Under the pieces are notes generated by a model that saw only the letters and a program-made list of their open reading frames with translations, did no database searches and had not been told where the DNA came from. Positions 1 to 5,393 of a DNA stretch of 5,393 nt are shown in pieces. The position numbers were made by a program, and so were the translations under genes. The DNA is taken from the NCBI GenBank assembly GCA_003542415.1, contig DPKR01000141.1:1-5393 (forward strand), given 5' to 3'. Positions within the stretch are counted from its first letter, which is position 1. Every line of letters starts with the position of its first letter. Source of the DNA: Alphaproteobacteria bacterium. Lineage in GTDB: Bacteria; Pseudomonadota; Alphaproteobacteria; RF32; CAG-239.

Positions 1-185
1 GTCGTAAGACGCGCCCTCGGTGACCTCCATTCCGTCCAGGAAGCCTGAATTGACCATCTTGCCCTCCTTGGCGTCGAAACTCTCCTCACTGACATCGCAG
101 CCTTCGATGATTGGAACGATAGGAAGATTGAACTTCTTGGCGAACACATAATCCCTGCTGTCATGGGCCGGGACAGCCATAATCG
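1..185. other. GC-rich segment inside leuS (composition break near 185-200)
   Basis: By hand count, positions 1-180 hold 98 G+C of 180 (54%), while 181-360 hold 70 of 180 (39%) and 361-420 hold 24 of 60 (40%). In the GC-rich part the four lysines after Asp364 are all AAG and five of six glutamates are GAG. Upstream in the same gene AAA clearly predominates over AAG. The change falls in the highly conserved [12 protein letters not shown] stretch of the editing domain, and the reading frame is intact across it. Either homologous recombination with a GC-richer leuS or a chimeric assembly joined at a conserved stretch would produce this. Confidence 0.6.
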
Positions 186-1251
186 CACCCGTACCATAGC
201 CTGTTAAAACATAGTCTGAAATAAAGACAGGAATCATCTCGCCGGTATAAGGATTTTTGGCCTTAATACCTTTGAGTTCAACACCTGTTTTCGCATCATT
301 TGCTGTACGTTCCAAATCAGATTTTTTAGATGTTGCCTCGACATAAGCTTTAATTTCAGCTTGGTTCTCAAAATGGTCCATATATTTTTGAACAAACGCA
401 TGTTCCGGTGCCAACACCATATATGTCACACCAAACGCCGTGTCCGGACGTGTTGTGAAAACGGTCAGCTTGTCATCTGCAAATTCAAAATCGAGCTCTG
501 CGCCTTCAGATCTGCCAATCCAGTTAATTTGTTGTGCTTTAACTCTGTCAATAAAATCAAGCCCATCTAAATCATCAATCAAACGATCGGCATATTTTGT
601 GATGGCAATCATCCATTGTTCTTTTTGCTTGTGCACCACTTCCGCGCCGCAACGTTCGCAACGTCCGTTCACAACCTCTTCATTTGCCAAACCCACTTTG
701 CAGCTCGGACACCAGTTAATTGCAATTTTATCTTTATAAGCAAGGCCGTGTTTGTAGAGCTGTATAAACATCCATTGCGTCCACTTGTAATATTCAGGGC
801 TTGAGGTGTTTATGGCTCTGTCCCAATCAAAACTAAACCCGAGTGATTTTAACTGACGTGTAAAATTTTCAATATTTTGCGCGGTCGAAACAGCAGGATG
901 AATACCCGTTTTGATGGCATAATTTTCAGCCGGCAAACCGAAAGCATCAAACCCCATCGGATACAAAACATTGTATCCCTGCATACGCTTTTTGCGTGCA
1001 ATCACATCAAGCGCAGTATATGAGCGCGGATGGCCCACATGTAACCCTTGCCCTGAAGGATACGGGAACTCCACCAAGGCATAAAACTTTTCTTTCTTCT
1101 CATCAATGTCAACATGGTAGATTTTCTCATCTTCCCAAATTTGCTGCCATTTTTTTTCAATAGACCTGAAGTTATATCTATCTTCTAATTTCCAAGTTTT
1201 TTGCCATTCCTCAAACGATTCCTTGCCGTTATAACGCGCATTACCGGTCAT
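1..1251 (-). CDS. leuS: Leucyl-tRNA synthetase, N-terminal 417 residues (3' end outside window)
   Basis: This class I synthetase charges tRNA-Leu with leucine in the cytosol. The reading frame is open from the ATG at 1251 to the left edge, so about half of a usual 800-870-residue LeuRS is present. Visible parts in order are: an N-terminal extension (1-25); the start of the usual LeuRS homology, [10 protein letters not shown] (26-35); the ATP-binding HIGH-type motif HVGH (71-74) after PYPSG; a zinc-knuckle-like CPSC/CERC pair (Cys181, 184, 198, 201); and the CP1 editing domain. The editing domain shows the threonine-rich TTRPDT (266-271) and [12 protein letters not shown], ending in Asp364, the residue expected to clear mischarged tRNA. 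The KMSKS motif lies outside the window. AGGA about 10 bases upstream supports the start, and no other ATG, GTG or TTG occurs before the conserved region. The HVGHPRSYT wording recalls LeuRS of Clostridia and some candidate phyla more than the classical proteobacterial form (from memory). Identity is essentially certain. Confidence 0.98.
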   Translation of the reverse strand, partial: MTGNARYNGKESFEEWQKTWKLEDRYNFRSIEKKWQQIWEDEKIYHVDIDEKKEKFYALVEFPYPSGQGLHVGHPRSYTALDVIARKKRMQGYNVLYPMGFDAFGLPAENYAIKTGIHPAVSTAQNIENFTRQLKSLGFSFDWDRAINTSSPEYYKWTQWMFIQLYKHGLAYKDKIAINWCPSCKVGLANEEVVNGRCERCGAEVVHKQKEQWMIAITKYADRLIDDLDGLDFIDRVKAQQINWIGRSEGAELDFEFADDKLTVFTTRPDTAFGVTYMVLAPEHAFVQKYMDHFENQAEIKAYVEATSKKSDLERTANDAKTGVELKGIKAKNPYTGEMIPVFISDYVLTGYGTGAIMAVPAHDSRDYVFAKKFNLPIVPIIEGCDVSEESFDAKEGKMVNSGFLDGMEVTEGASYD

Positions 1252-1296
1252 TTTTTTTATTTCCTTTAGTTCTTATATTCTAATTTTACTTGCTTA

Positions 1297-1325
1297 AAAA
1301 TAAAGCAAAACCAAACAAAACTCAA
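1297..1325 (-). promoter_or_regulatory. Possible sigma70-type promoter for leuS
   Basis: Read on the minus strand, TTGAGT (1325-1320) and TATTTT (1302-1297) are separated by exactly 17 bases. Transcription would start near 1290, about 40 bases before the leuS ATG. The -10 box is a poor match (four of six) and the region is so AT-rich that chance matches are expected. A small inverted repeat, TTGCTT/AAGCAA (1290-1295 and 1303-1308), overlaps the -10 box. Confidence 0.35.
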
Positions 1326-1337
1326 GGATTAATCTGA

Positions 1338-1381
1338 TTTTTTAGCAAGGTTTTTTATTTATCATTTTTCTTGCAAAAAAA
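1338..1381. repeat. Imperfect inverted repeat over the rsmB -35 region
   Basis: The left arm is six T, one A, then GCAAG (1338-1349). The right arm is CTTGC followed by seven A (1370-1381), pairing with one unpaired A. The arms are 20 bases apart, and the right arm contains the TTGCAA -35 box of the rsmB promoter. A third CTTGC lies at 1289-1293. This could be an operator or merely a by-product of AT-rich sequence; there is no T-run placed to make it a convincing terminator in either direction. Confidence 0.3.
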
Positions 1382-1399
1382 CGTAAGATAGCATATATT
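1371..1399 (+). promoter_or_regulatory. Sigma70-type promoter for the rsmB operon
   Basis: TTGCAA (1371-1376) and TATATT (1394-1399) are separated by 17 bases, with a start expected near 1406. This leaves a short leader that carries the AAAGGA ribosome binding site (about 1414-1419) before the ATG at 1426. Both boxes match consensus at four or five of six positions, and no further promoter is evident before the next two genes, so it probably drives all three. Confidence 0.5.
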
Positions 1400-1425
1400 T
1401 TAGGTTATATAAGAAAGGAAAATTT

Positions 1426-2703
1426 ATGTCACTTCGGCTTCAATGCGTTCTAACTTTAAAAAAAATATTAGAAGAAAAAGTTTTTTTCAACGCCTTAAAA
1501 TCAGATTTTAAGGTGCAGGACACCGCTTTTGCAAACAAGCTTATTTTAACCGCCCTTCGCCGAAAAACCGTAATTGAAAATTTGCTTAAAACATATTTGA
1601 ACAAAAAAATCCCTCAAAAAAACAAAATATTGGAATATGTTTTGCTCTTAGGCGCAACCGAAATTTTGTATATGGATACACCCGATTATGCCGCAATCAA
1701 TGAATATGTTGAAATTTCCAAAAACCTTGTTGGCAAATTTTCTTCTTCGATGGTCAATGCCGTTTTGCGCAAAATTCCTCCTCATAAACAAGAAATGCAA
1801 AACAAAGCCTCTTTTCCTTTTGCCTTCGAACAAATCTTAAAACAAGACTATAGCAAAGAGCAAATCTCTTTAATGGAACAAATGCTCTTGAGCGAGCCGC
1901 CGCTTGATTTAACCCCGAAAGGAAGTCCCCAAGTTTTAGCACAAAAATTAAACGGCACTCTTTTTGAAAATTCAACGATTCGCTTACATCATACCAAGGC
2001 AAACATTGCCTCCATCGAAGGCTATGATGAAGGCCTGTGGTGGGTGCAAGATTTGGCAGCCTCACTTCCCGTTTGTTTGCTTAAAAACCTCAAAGATAAA
2101 AAAGTTTTGGATTTATGCGCCGCTCCCGGCGGCAAAACAGCACAACTGCTTTCAAAAGGCGCTATGGTAACAGCCCTTGACATCAGTCAAGAGCGTCTCA
2201 AAACCTTAAAAGAAAATATAGCGCGCTTAAAACTTGAACAAAATCTCACAACCGTTTGCTCAGATGGCATCAAATACTTAAAAGAAACAACCGATTCGTT
2301 TGACTTTATTTTGCTTGATGCGCCATGCTCCGCCACAGGCACTTTCCGCAAACACCCTGAGGTTTTACATTTTAAAACAATCGATGATGTCAAAGCGCTT
2401 TTAAGCCTTCAACAATCTCTTTTAATTGAGGCCGCAAAACACCTTAAAAAAGACGGCACTCTTGTTTATTGCACCTGTTCACTTGCAAAAAAAGAAGGCG
2501 AAGCACAAATTAAAAAATTCTTATCCGAACATCCTGATTTTGAGCTAAAACCTCTCAAATTTCAAAACCTTAAAATCACAGAAGGCGAAATTTTAGATAA
2601 AACAATTCTTGATAAACAAGTTTTAAGAACTTTGCCGTATCATATGAAAGATTTTGGAGGGATAGACGGTTTTTTTGCCGCTGCTCTCGCATATAAGAAA
2701 TAG
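1426..2703 (+). CDS. rsmB: 16S rRNA (cytosine-967-C5)-methyltransferase RsmB
   Basis: RsmB transfers a methyl group from S-adenosylmethionine to C5 of C967 in 16S rRNA during small-subunit assembly. The 425 residues match the usual length (429 in E. coli). The N-terminal helical NusB-like RNA-binding domain covers about 1-120, including LLLGATEILYMDTPDYAAI (73-91) and SSSMVNAVLRKI (106-117). A linker with PPLDLTP (158-164) leads to the Rossmann methyltransferase domain. There, motif I, LDLCAAPGGKTAQLL (228-242), binds the cofactor, ALDIS (250-254) is motif II, DAPCS (298-302) is motif IV, and YCTCSL (348-353) carries the expected catalytic Cys351. The C-terminal RTLPY...GIDGFFAAAL is typical of the family. 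All catalytic residues are present. AAAGGA precedes the ATG at good distance. It is the first gene of a three-gene operon. GYDEGLWWVQDLAASLP (199-215) is the wording I recall from alphaproteobacterial homologues. Confidence 0.96.
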   Translation: MSLRLQCVLTLKKILEEKVFFNALKSDFKVQDTAFANKLILTALRRKTVIENLLKTYLNKKIPQKNKILEYVLLLGATEILYMDTPDYAAINEYVEISKNLVGKFSSSMVNAVLRKIPPHKQEMQNKASFPFAFEQILKQDYSKEQISLMEQMLLSEPPLDLTPKGSPQVLAQKLNGTLFENSTIRLHHTKANIASIEGYDEGLWWVQDLAASLPVCLLKNLKDKKVLDLCAAPGGKTAQLLSKGAMVTALDISQERLKTLKENIARLKLEQNLTTVCSDGIKYLKETTDSFDFILLDAPCSATGTFRKHPEVLHFKTIDDVKALLSLQQSLLIEAAKHLKKDGTLVYCTCSLAKKEGEAQIKKFLSEHPDFELKPLKFQNLKITEGEILDKTILDKQVLRTLPYHMKDFGGIDGFFAAALAYKK

Positions 2704-2712
2704 GAGAAAGAA

Positions 2713-3783
2713 ATGTCCCAGCTTTTGATCGGTGTTTTGCTTTTTGTCATTACCTATACAGCAACTGCTTTGCTCGGCAAAATTTTAATCAACAAAAATT
2801 CAGAGCTTGAAGAATACACCTTAAAAAAAGACATTTTTCTTTATATGCTTTTGATGTTTGCCATCGGCTCTCTGGGCATTGCATTTCTTTGGCCGAATTT
2901 TCTTGATTTTGTTGTGCCCTTAAAAATTACTCAAATAGTTGCTGCCTTTTTCTTTGCGGCAATCATCTATTTTCTTTTCTTGCTCGAAACAAACAAGCTT
3001 CTTGATTTTTCAGTTTTAGCTCTTTCAATATTAAGCGCTTTTTTATTCATATCTAAAGATTCGCTTGCCCTCGTTGACTTTATCCCATATCAGCTTGAAG
3101 TTTTGGGAATTGGCCTTTTAATTGCCCTTTTTGTTTTAAGCGCAAAAATCTTAATTGCTTTGCCGAGTTTATATTCTTGTTTTTCATCAATGGTTTTAAT
3201 CGGGCTTATTTTAATAAGCCTTGTCGGCGGATTGCCTTCTTACATTGTTTTGTTTTCATGCCTTATGCTTGGCGCTTGGATTGCCGTTTTGCAAACGAAC
3301 TTTTTTGAATTCAAATTCAAAATAAACGAAGGGGCCATGATGTCTGCAAACTTTTTGCTTGGAATGCTCTTCTTAATCGGCGTCAACGAATTTGCCGCCC
3401 CTTCCATGCTTATTTTGGCCACATATCTTTTAGCAGAACTGATTTGGGCACTGATCATCACTTATATCTTAAGGCGCCCTGTGCCAGACTTGTATCTTAA
3501 CGCCTGCTATTATAAAGCCTTTCAAAACAATACCCCCCTTGAAAATATCCGTGCTTTTATTTTTAGAGTTTCGACCATAAACATTGCATTGGCCTTATTT
3601 CAGCTTTATTCTCCAAACCTTTTTACTTTACCGTTTTTATGCTTTTTAATAAATTTCTGGCTCATTTCAAAGCTTTATCATTCCGATAAAGAGCCGCAAA
3701 CTCTAAAACAGGCAAACGCTGATTTCGTTCAAAACATCAAAGATGAAATCAAAAACATTAAACAAACTTTGAAAAAGAATTAG
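2713..3783 (+). CDS. Multi-pass membrane protein, possible catalytically inactive WecA/MraY-family homologue
   Basis: This is a 356-residue inner-membrane protein with about eleven hydrophobic segments (roughly 3-22, 41-60, 70-91, 97-114, 128-148, 157-173, 176-193, 211-229, 231-252, 282-299, 302-318) and a charged, probably cytosolic tail (320-356) likely to form a helix. No family is obvious at first reading. However, the segment count and several loops resemble polyprenyl-phosphate N-acetylhexosamine-1-phosphate transferases (WecA/MraY/WbpL). NFFEFKFKINEGAMMSANFL (196-215) lies ungapped on the family's NFxPAKxFMGDxGSLxLGFL, and ACYYKAFQNNTPLENI (264-279) on HAYQRLxxRxGSHxRV. FLFLLETNKLLDF (87-99) sits where the DD pair belongs. 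The catalytic positions are altered: DD region to LET, NxxDGxDG to ALPSLYSC, GD to NE (205-206), and His to Ala264. If homologous, it is probably not a working transferase. GGAG overlaps the rsmB stop, and the gap to rsmB is 9 bp. Membrane location is near certain; the family link is inference. Confidence 0.9.
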   Translation: MSQLLIGVLLFVITYTATALLGKILINKNSELEEYTLKKDIFLYMLLMFAIGSLGIAFLWPNFLDFVVPLKITQIVAAFFFAAIIYFLFLLETNKLLDFSVLALSILSAFLFISKDSLALVDFIPYQLEVLGIGLLIALFVLSAKILIALPSLYSCFSSMVLIGLILISLVGGLPSYIVLFSCLMLGAWIAVLQTNFFEFKFKINEGAMMSANFLLGMLFLIGVNEFAAPSMLILATYLLAELIWALIITYILRRPVPDLYLNACYYKAFQNNTPLENIRAFIFRVSTINIALALFQLYSPNLFTLPFLCFLINFWLISKLYHSDKEPQTLKQANADFVQNIKDEIKNIKQTLKKN

Positions 3784-3791
3784 GAACAGCA

Positions 3792-5123
3792 ATGTTTTTA
3801 TCTGTCTTCAAAAAAACGAAAAAAGACCAAACGGCGACACAGCAAAACCCCGTTCAAAAGCTTCGTGTTGTCATAACGGGAGCAGATGAAAATGCAACCT
3901 TACCTTTTCAAATTGTTGCCAAAGAAACTTTAAGTCAGTTTCCGTGGTTTGAGATTCAAACACAATCCGAACAAACTTTTGAAAATTTCTTAGACCTGAA
4001 CAATAAAAACTTTTTTGATTTTTTAGACAGCGGGTTAAAAATACTCAAAAAATACCAGGCAGATATTTTAATTCGTCTTTATCAAAAAGGAAATATTGTC
4101 CGCCTTAATTTTCAAACACCTGATATGTATTTAACGGACAAGCCGCCTTTCTTGTCTCTTTTAAGCGGACTTTATTTACCGATATCATATTTCAGGCAAC
4201 CCCCCTTACCTGCTGAAATTTCAACATTAATTGCCGGCACTCTCCTTTCTCTCAACCTAAAAAAAGATGAACAATACAAACCTCTTTTACAAAATTTGGT
4301 TGATATTTTAAGCAAAAACAGACCCCCTCAAGGCATTGAGCCGCAATATATGCCCCACATTTTAAACCTCCTGGCGTTTAACTATATTGCGGCCAACAGC
4401 TCAAAGCTTGAAAAGCAACATGTCAAACTGGCAATGAACCTCATCGATGTTGCCTATCACAAACAAAACAAAAACGATTCATCTCTCACCGAAGGCAGCT
4501 TGCTTTTAACTTTGGGCCAAATGTATCAATGCGCCTTGAGCGGCAAAAATGCCGATAGCTATATTTTGCTTGAACGGGCCATCGAGAGCTACAAAAAAGC
4601 GCAAAAACATTTTAATCGTTATGTCTTTCCATATGACTACGGACATTTAAGCGTTATACTCTCTGAGCTCTATTTTCAATTTTTCAAACTTTCTGATGAT
4701 AGTCAGGCCTTGCGTGATGCCGTCTTTCATTTAAGAGAGGCTGAAAAAATTTTTACAAAAACACAATTTTCGGTTTTATGGGCAAAAATCAAACACAACC
4801 TTGGCATATATCTGTCTCTTTTAAGCGCCAGATCAGATAATGAAGAAATTGCCGAACGTGCCGTTGAAAACTTCAAAGATGAACAACAGATTTATTCGCT
4901 TCAAACGGCTCCTGAAAAGTGGGCGGAAATTGAAATAGAAATTGCCCATATCTGCTACCATTTAGGTCGCAAACTTTTCAAAATCGAGCATATTGAAAAT
5001 GCGGTCAAACACTATTCAAACGCTTTTGATGTTTATGCAAAATTGCAAAAAACCGAAAAATTGAAACAAATTGAACTTTATGTTCAAAAGGCGGATGAAG
5101 AAATTATGCGCCTTGAAAAATAA
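3792..5123 (+). CDS. Cytosolic protein with alpha/beta N-terminal domain and TPR-like repeats, function unknown
   Basis: The 443-residue product has no signal peptide or membrane segment. After a lysine/glutamine-rich leader (1-22), residues 23-155 look alpha/beta: a strand KLRVVITG (23-30), a helix, a strand WFEIQTQS (52-59), then ADILIRLYQKGNIVRLNFQT (90-109), a strand-turn-strand of the kind seen in TolB-like N-terminal domains fused to TPRs in alphaproteobacteria (from memory). Residues 186-440 are helical. Four repeats of about 42-48 residues can be set under each other: 231-274, 281-321, 326-368 and 374-415. Each ends in an A(V/I)xxYxxAxxxF/Y-like helix, for example AIESYKKAQKHF (263-274) and AVKHYSNAFDVY (404-415). 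Such repeats usually bind a partner protein. No catalytic motif is visible. AGGA overlaps the preceding stop and the gap is 8 bp, so it is translated with the membrane protein and could be its partner or scaffold. A specific function cannot be assigned. Confidence 0.9.
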   Translation: MFLSVFKKTKKDQTATQQNPVQKLRVVITGADENATLPFQIVAKETLSQFPWFEIQTQSEQTFENFLDLNNKNFFDFLDSGLKILKKYQADILIRLYQKGNIVRLNFQTPDMYLTDKPPFLSLLSGLYLPISYFRQPPLPAEISTLIAGTLLSLNLKKDEQYKPLLQNLVDILSKNRPPQGIEPQYMPHILNLLAFNYIAANSSKLEKQHVKLAMNLIDVAYHKQNKNDSSLTEGSLLLTLGQMYQCALSGKNADSYILLERAIESYKKAQKHFNRYVFPYDYGHLSVILSELYFQFFKLSDDSQALRDAVFHLREAEKIFTKTQFSVLWAKIKHNLGIYLSLLSARSDNEEIAERAVENFKDEQQIYSLQTAPEKWAEIEIEIAHICYHLGRKLFKIEHIENAVKHYSNAFDVYAKLQKTEKLKQIELYVQKADEEIMRLEK

Positions 5124-5150
5124 ATGCTTGCATAATTGTTTTTTTTATTT
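5102..5150 (+). terminator. AT-rich intrinsic terminator ending the rsmB operon
   Basis: AATTATGC (5102-5109) pairs perfectly with GCATAATT (5130-5137) across a 20-base loop, followed at once by G and eight T, then ATTTT. The left arm lies inside the last codons of the TPR gene and the stop codon lies in the loop. The stem has only two G-C pairs and the loop is large, so efficiency may be modest. Confidence 0.5.
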
Positions 5151-5156
5151 TATGAA
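5128..5156 (+). promoter_or_regulatory. Likely promoter of tRNA-Ser
   Basis: TTGCAT (5128-5133) and TATGAA (5151-5156) are separated by exactly 17 bases. Transcription would start near 5163, about six bases before the mature tRNA 5' end. The -35 box lies in the right arm of the preceding terminator hairpin and the T-run forms the spacer, so the two signals share the same bases. Confidence 0.45.
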
Positions 5157-5168
5157 ATAAAGACCAAC

Positions 5169-5259
5169 GGAGAGATGGCAGAGTGGTCGAATGCGGTTGA
5201 CTCGAAATCAATTGTGCCCATTTCGGGTACCGGGGGTTCAAATCCCTCTCTCTCCGCCA
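5169..5259 (+). tRNA. tRNA-Ser (anticodon CGA)
   Basis: The 91-base gene folds as a class II tRNA. The acceptor stem GGAGAGA pairs perfectly with TCTCTCC. The D arm is closed by GCA/TGC. The anticodon stem GTTGA/TCAAT encloses the loop CTCGAAA with anticodon CGA at 5203-5205, reading UCG. The long variable arm (GTGCCC/GGGTAC around ATTTC) is typical of serine tRNAs. The T arm GGGGG/CCCTC encloses TTCAAAT. Discriminator G is followed by an encoded CCA. UCG is also covered by a UGA-anticodon tRNA in most genomes, so this is probably the dedicated minor isoacceptor. Confidence 0.97.
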
Positions 5260-5273
5260 TATATGCGGCACAC

Positions 5274-5316
5274 GAGCCGTTTCAGAGAGTCGTTCAATGA
5301 ACGGCTCTTTTGTTTT
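5274..5316 (+). terminator. Intrinsic terminator of tRNA-Ser
   Basis: GAGCCG (5274-5279) pairs with CGGCTC (5302-5307). The stem continues after one bulged T with TTCA (5281-5284) against TGAA (5298-5301), leaving a 13-base loop. TTTTGTTTT follows directly (5308-5316). A smaller hairpin CGTTC-AAT-GAACG (5291-5303) is mutually exclusive with it. It lies 14 bases after the tRNA CCA. Confidence 0.85.
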
Positions 5317-5331
5317 ATCAATATAGCATAA

Positions 5332-5349
5332 TATACCTTAAAGGGTATA
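5332..5349. promoter_or_regulatory. Palindromic operator-like site 1, TATACC-N6-GGTATA
   Basis: The half-sites TATACC (5332-5337) and GGTATA (5344-5349) are perfect inverted repeats around the spacer TTAAAG. The layout of short half-sites with a 6-base spacer resembles operators of small dimeric helix-turn-helix repressors such as Xre/HipB/HigA-type antitoxins. The regulated gene is not in the window. Confidence 0.5.
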
Positions 5350-5371
5350 AAATAAACAGAAAAGAGCAAAA

Positions 5372-5389
5372 TATACCCGAAAAGGTGTA
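5372..5389. promoter_or_regulatory. Palindromic operator-like site 2, TATACC-N6-GGTGTA
   Basis: This is the same design as the site 40 bases upstream: TATACC (5372-5377), a different 6-base spacer (CGAAAA), and GGTGTA (5384-5389), with one mismatch to a perfect palindrome. Retention of the half-sites with a changed spacer is what a protein-binding site would show. Confidence 0.5.
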
Positions 5390-5393
5390 AATT

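Noticed and set aside
361..804. Three overlapping plus-strand open frames (361-570, 440-739, 616-804)
   Set aside because: They lie antisense to the strongly conserved leuS coding sequence and their translations show no domain or ribosome binding site of note.
1648..2393. Open frames opposite to and out of frame with rsmB
   Set aside because: They are shadows of rsmB, which has full-length family homology with all motifs.
3240..3461. Minus-strand open frame inside the membrane-protein gene
   Set aside because: It is antisense to a long membrane-protein frame with a good start and operon spacing, and shows no supporting signals.
3532..4205. Two runs of six C (3533-3538 and 4200-4205) as possible phase-variable tracts
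   Set aside because: Six bases is short for slipped-strand switching, and both frames are intact through them.
2400..4830. Repeated TTTTAAGC words across the operon
   Set aside because: They occur in frame as Leu-Ser codon pairs (TTA AGC) and reflect codon preference in hydrophobic and helical segments, not a dispersed DNA motif.
5291..5303. CGTTC-AAT-GAACG hairpin as a separate regulatory element
   Set aside because: It is mutually exclusive with the longer terminator stem around it and has no T-run of its own at the right distance.
1..5393. CRISPR array, insertion sequence or phage genes
   Set aside because: No regularly spaced direct repeats, transposase frame, terminal inverted repeats or structural phage motifs were seen.

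Overview
The window most likely comes from an AT-rich, probably host-associated or uncultured alphaproteobacterium. This rests mainly on the RsmB-like protein, whose motif spacing and C-terminal wording match alphaproteobacterial RsmB as I remember it. Most of the window is coding, with roughly 35-40% G+C by eye. No taxonomic search was possible, so the placement is an inference.

Layout. (1) Positions 1-1251, minus strand: the N-terminal half (417 codons) of leuS, leucyl-tRNA synthetase, running off the left edge. Its first ~180 window bases are clearly GC-richer than the rest of the gene. (2) Positions 1252-1425: a 174-bp divergent intergenic region with a credible promoter facing rsmB, a weaker one facing leuS, and CTTGC/GCAAG inverted repeats. 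(3) Positions 1426-5123, plus strand: a tightly spaced three-gene operon (gaps of 9 and 8 bp). It encodes RsmB (16S rRNA m5C967 methyltransferase), an 11-helix membrane protein of 356 residues, and a 443-residue cytosolic protein with an alpha/beta N-terminal domain and TPR-like helical repeats. (4) Positions 5102-5150: an AT-rich terminator that overlaps the promoter of the next gene. (5) Positions 5169-5259: tRNA-Ser(CGA) with encoded CCA, followed by a strong intrinsic terminator. (6) Positions 5317-5393: a short AT-rich tail with two copies of the palindrome TATACC-N6-GGTRTA exactly 40 bp apart. They look like paired operators for a gene beyond the right edge.

The leuS, rsmB and tRNA-Ser genes are translation housekeeping genes. 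The two unnamed genes behind rsmB are the novel part. The membrane protein can be laid almost without gaps over several signature regions of the WecA/MraY/WbpL family (polyprenyl-phosphate N-acetylhexosamine-1-phosphate transferases), but the acidic and His active-site positions are replaced. I propose it is a pseudoenzyme of that family, co-expressed with a TPR scaffold protein. This is a pattern-recognition inference that needs a profile or structure comparison.
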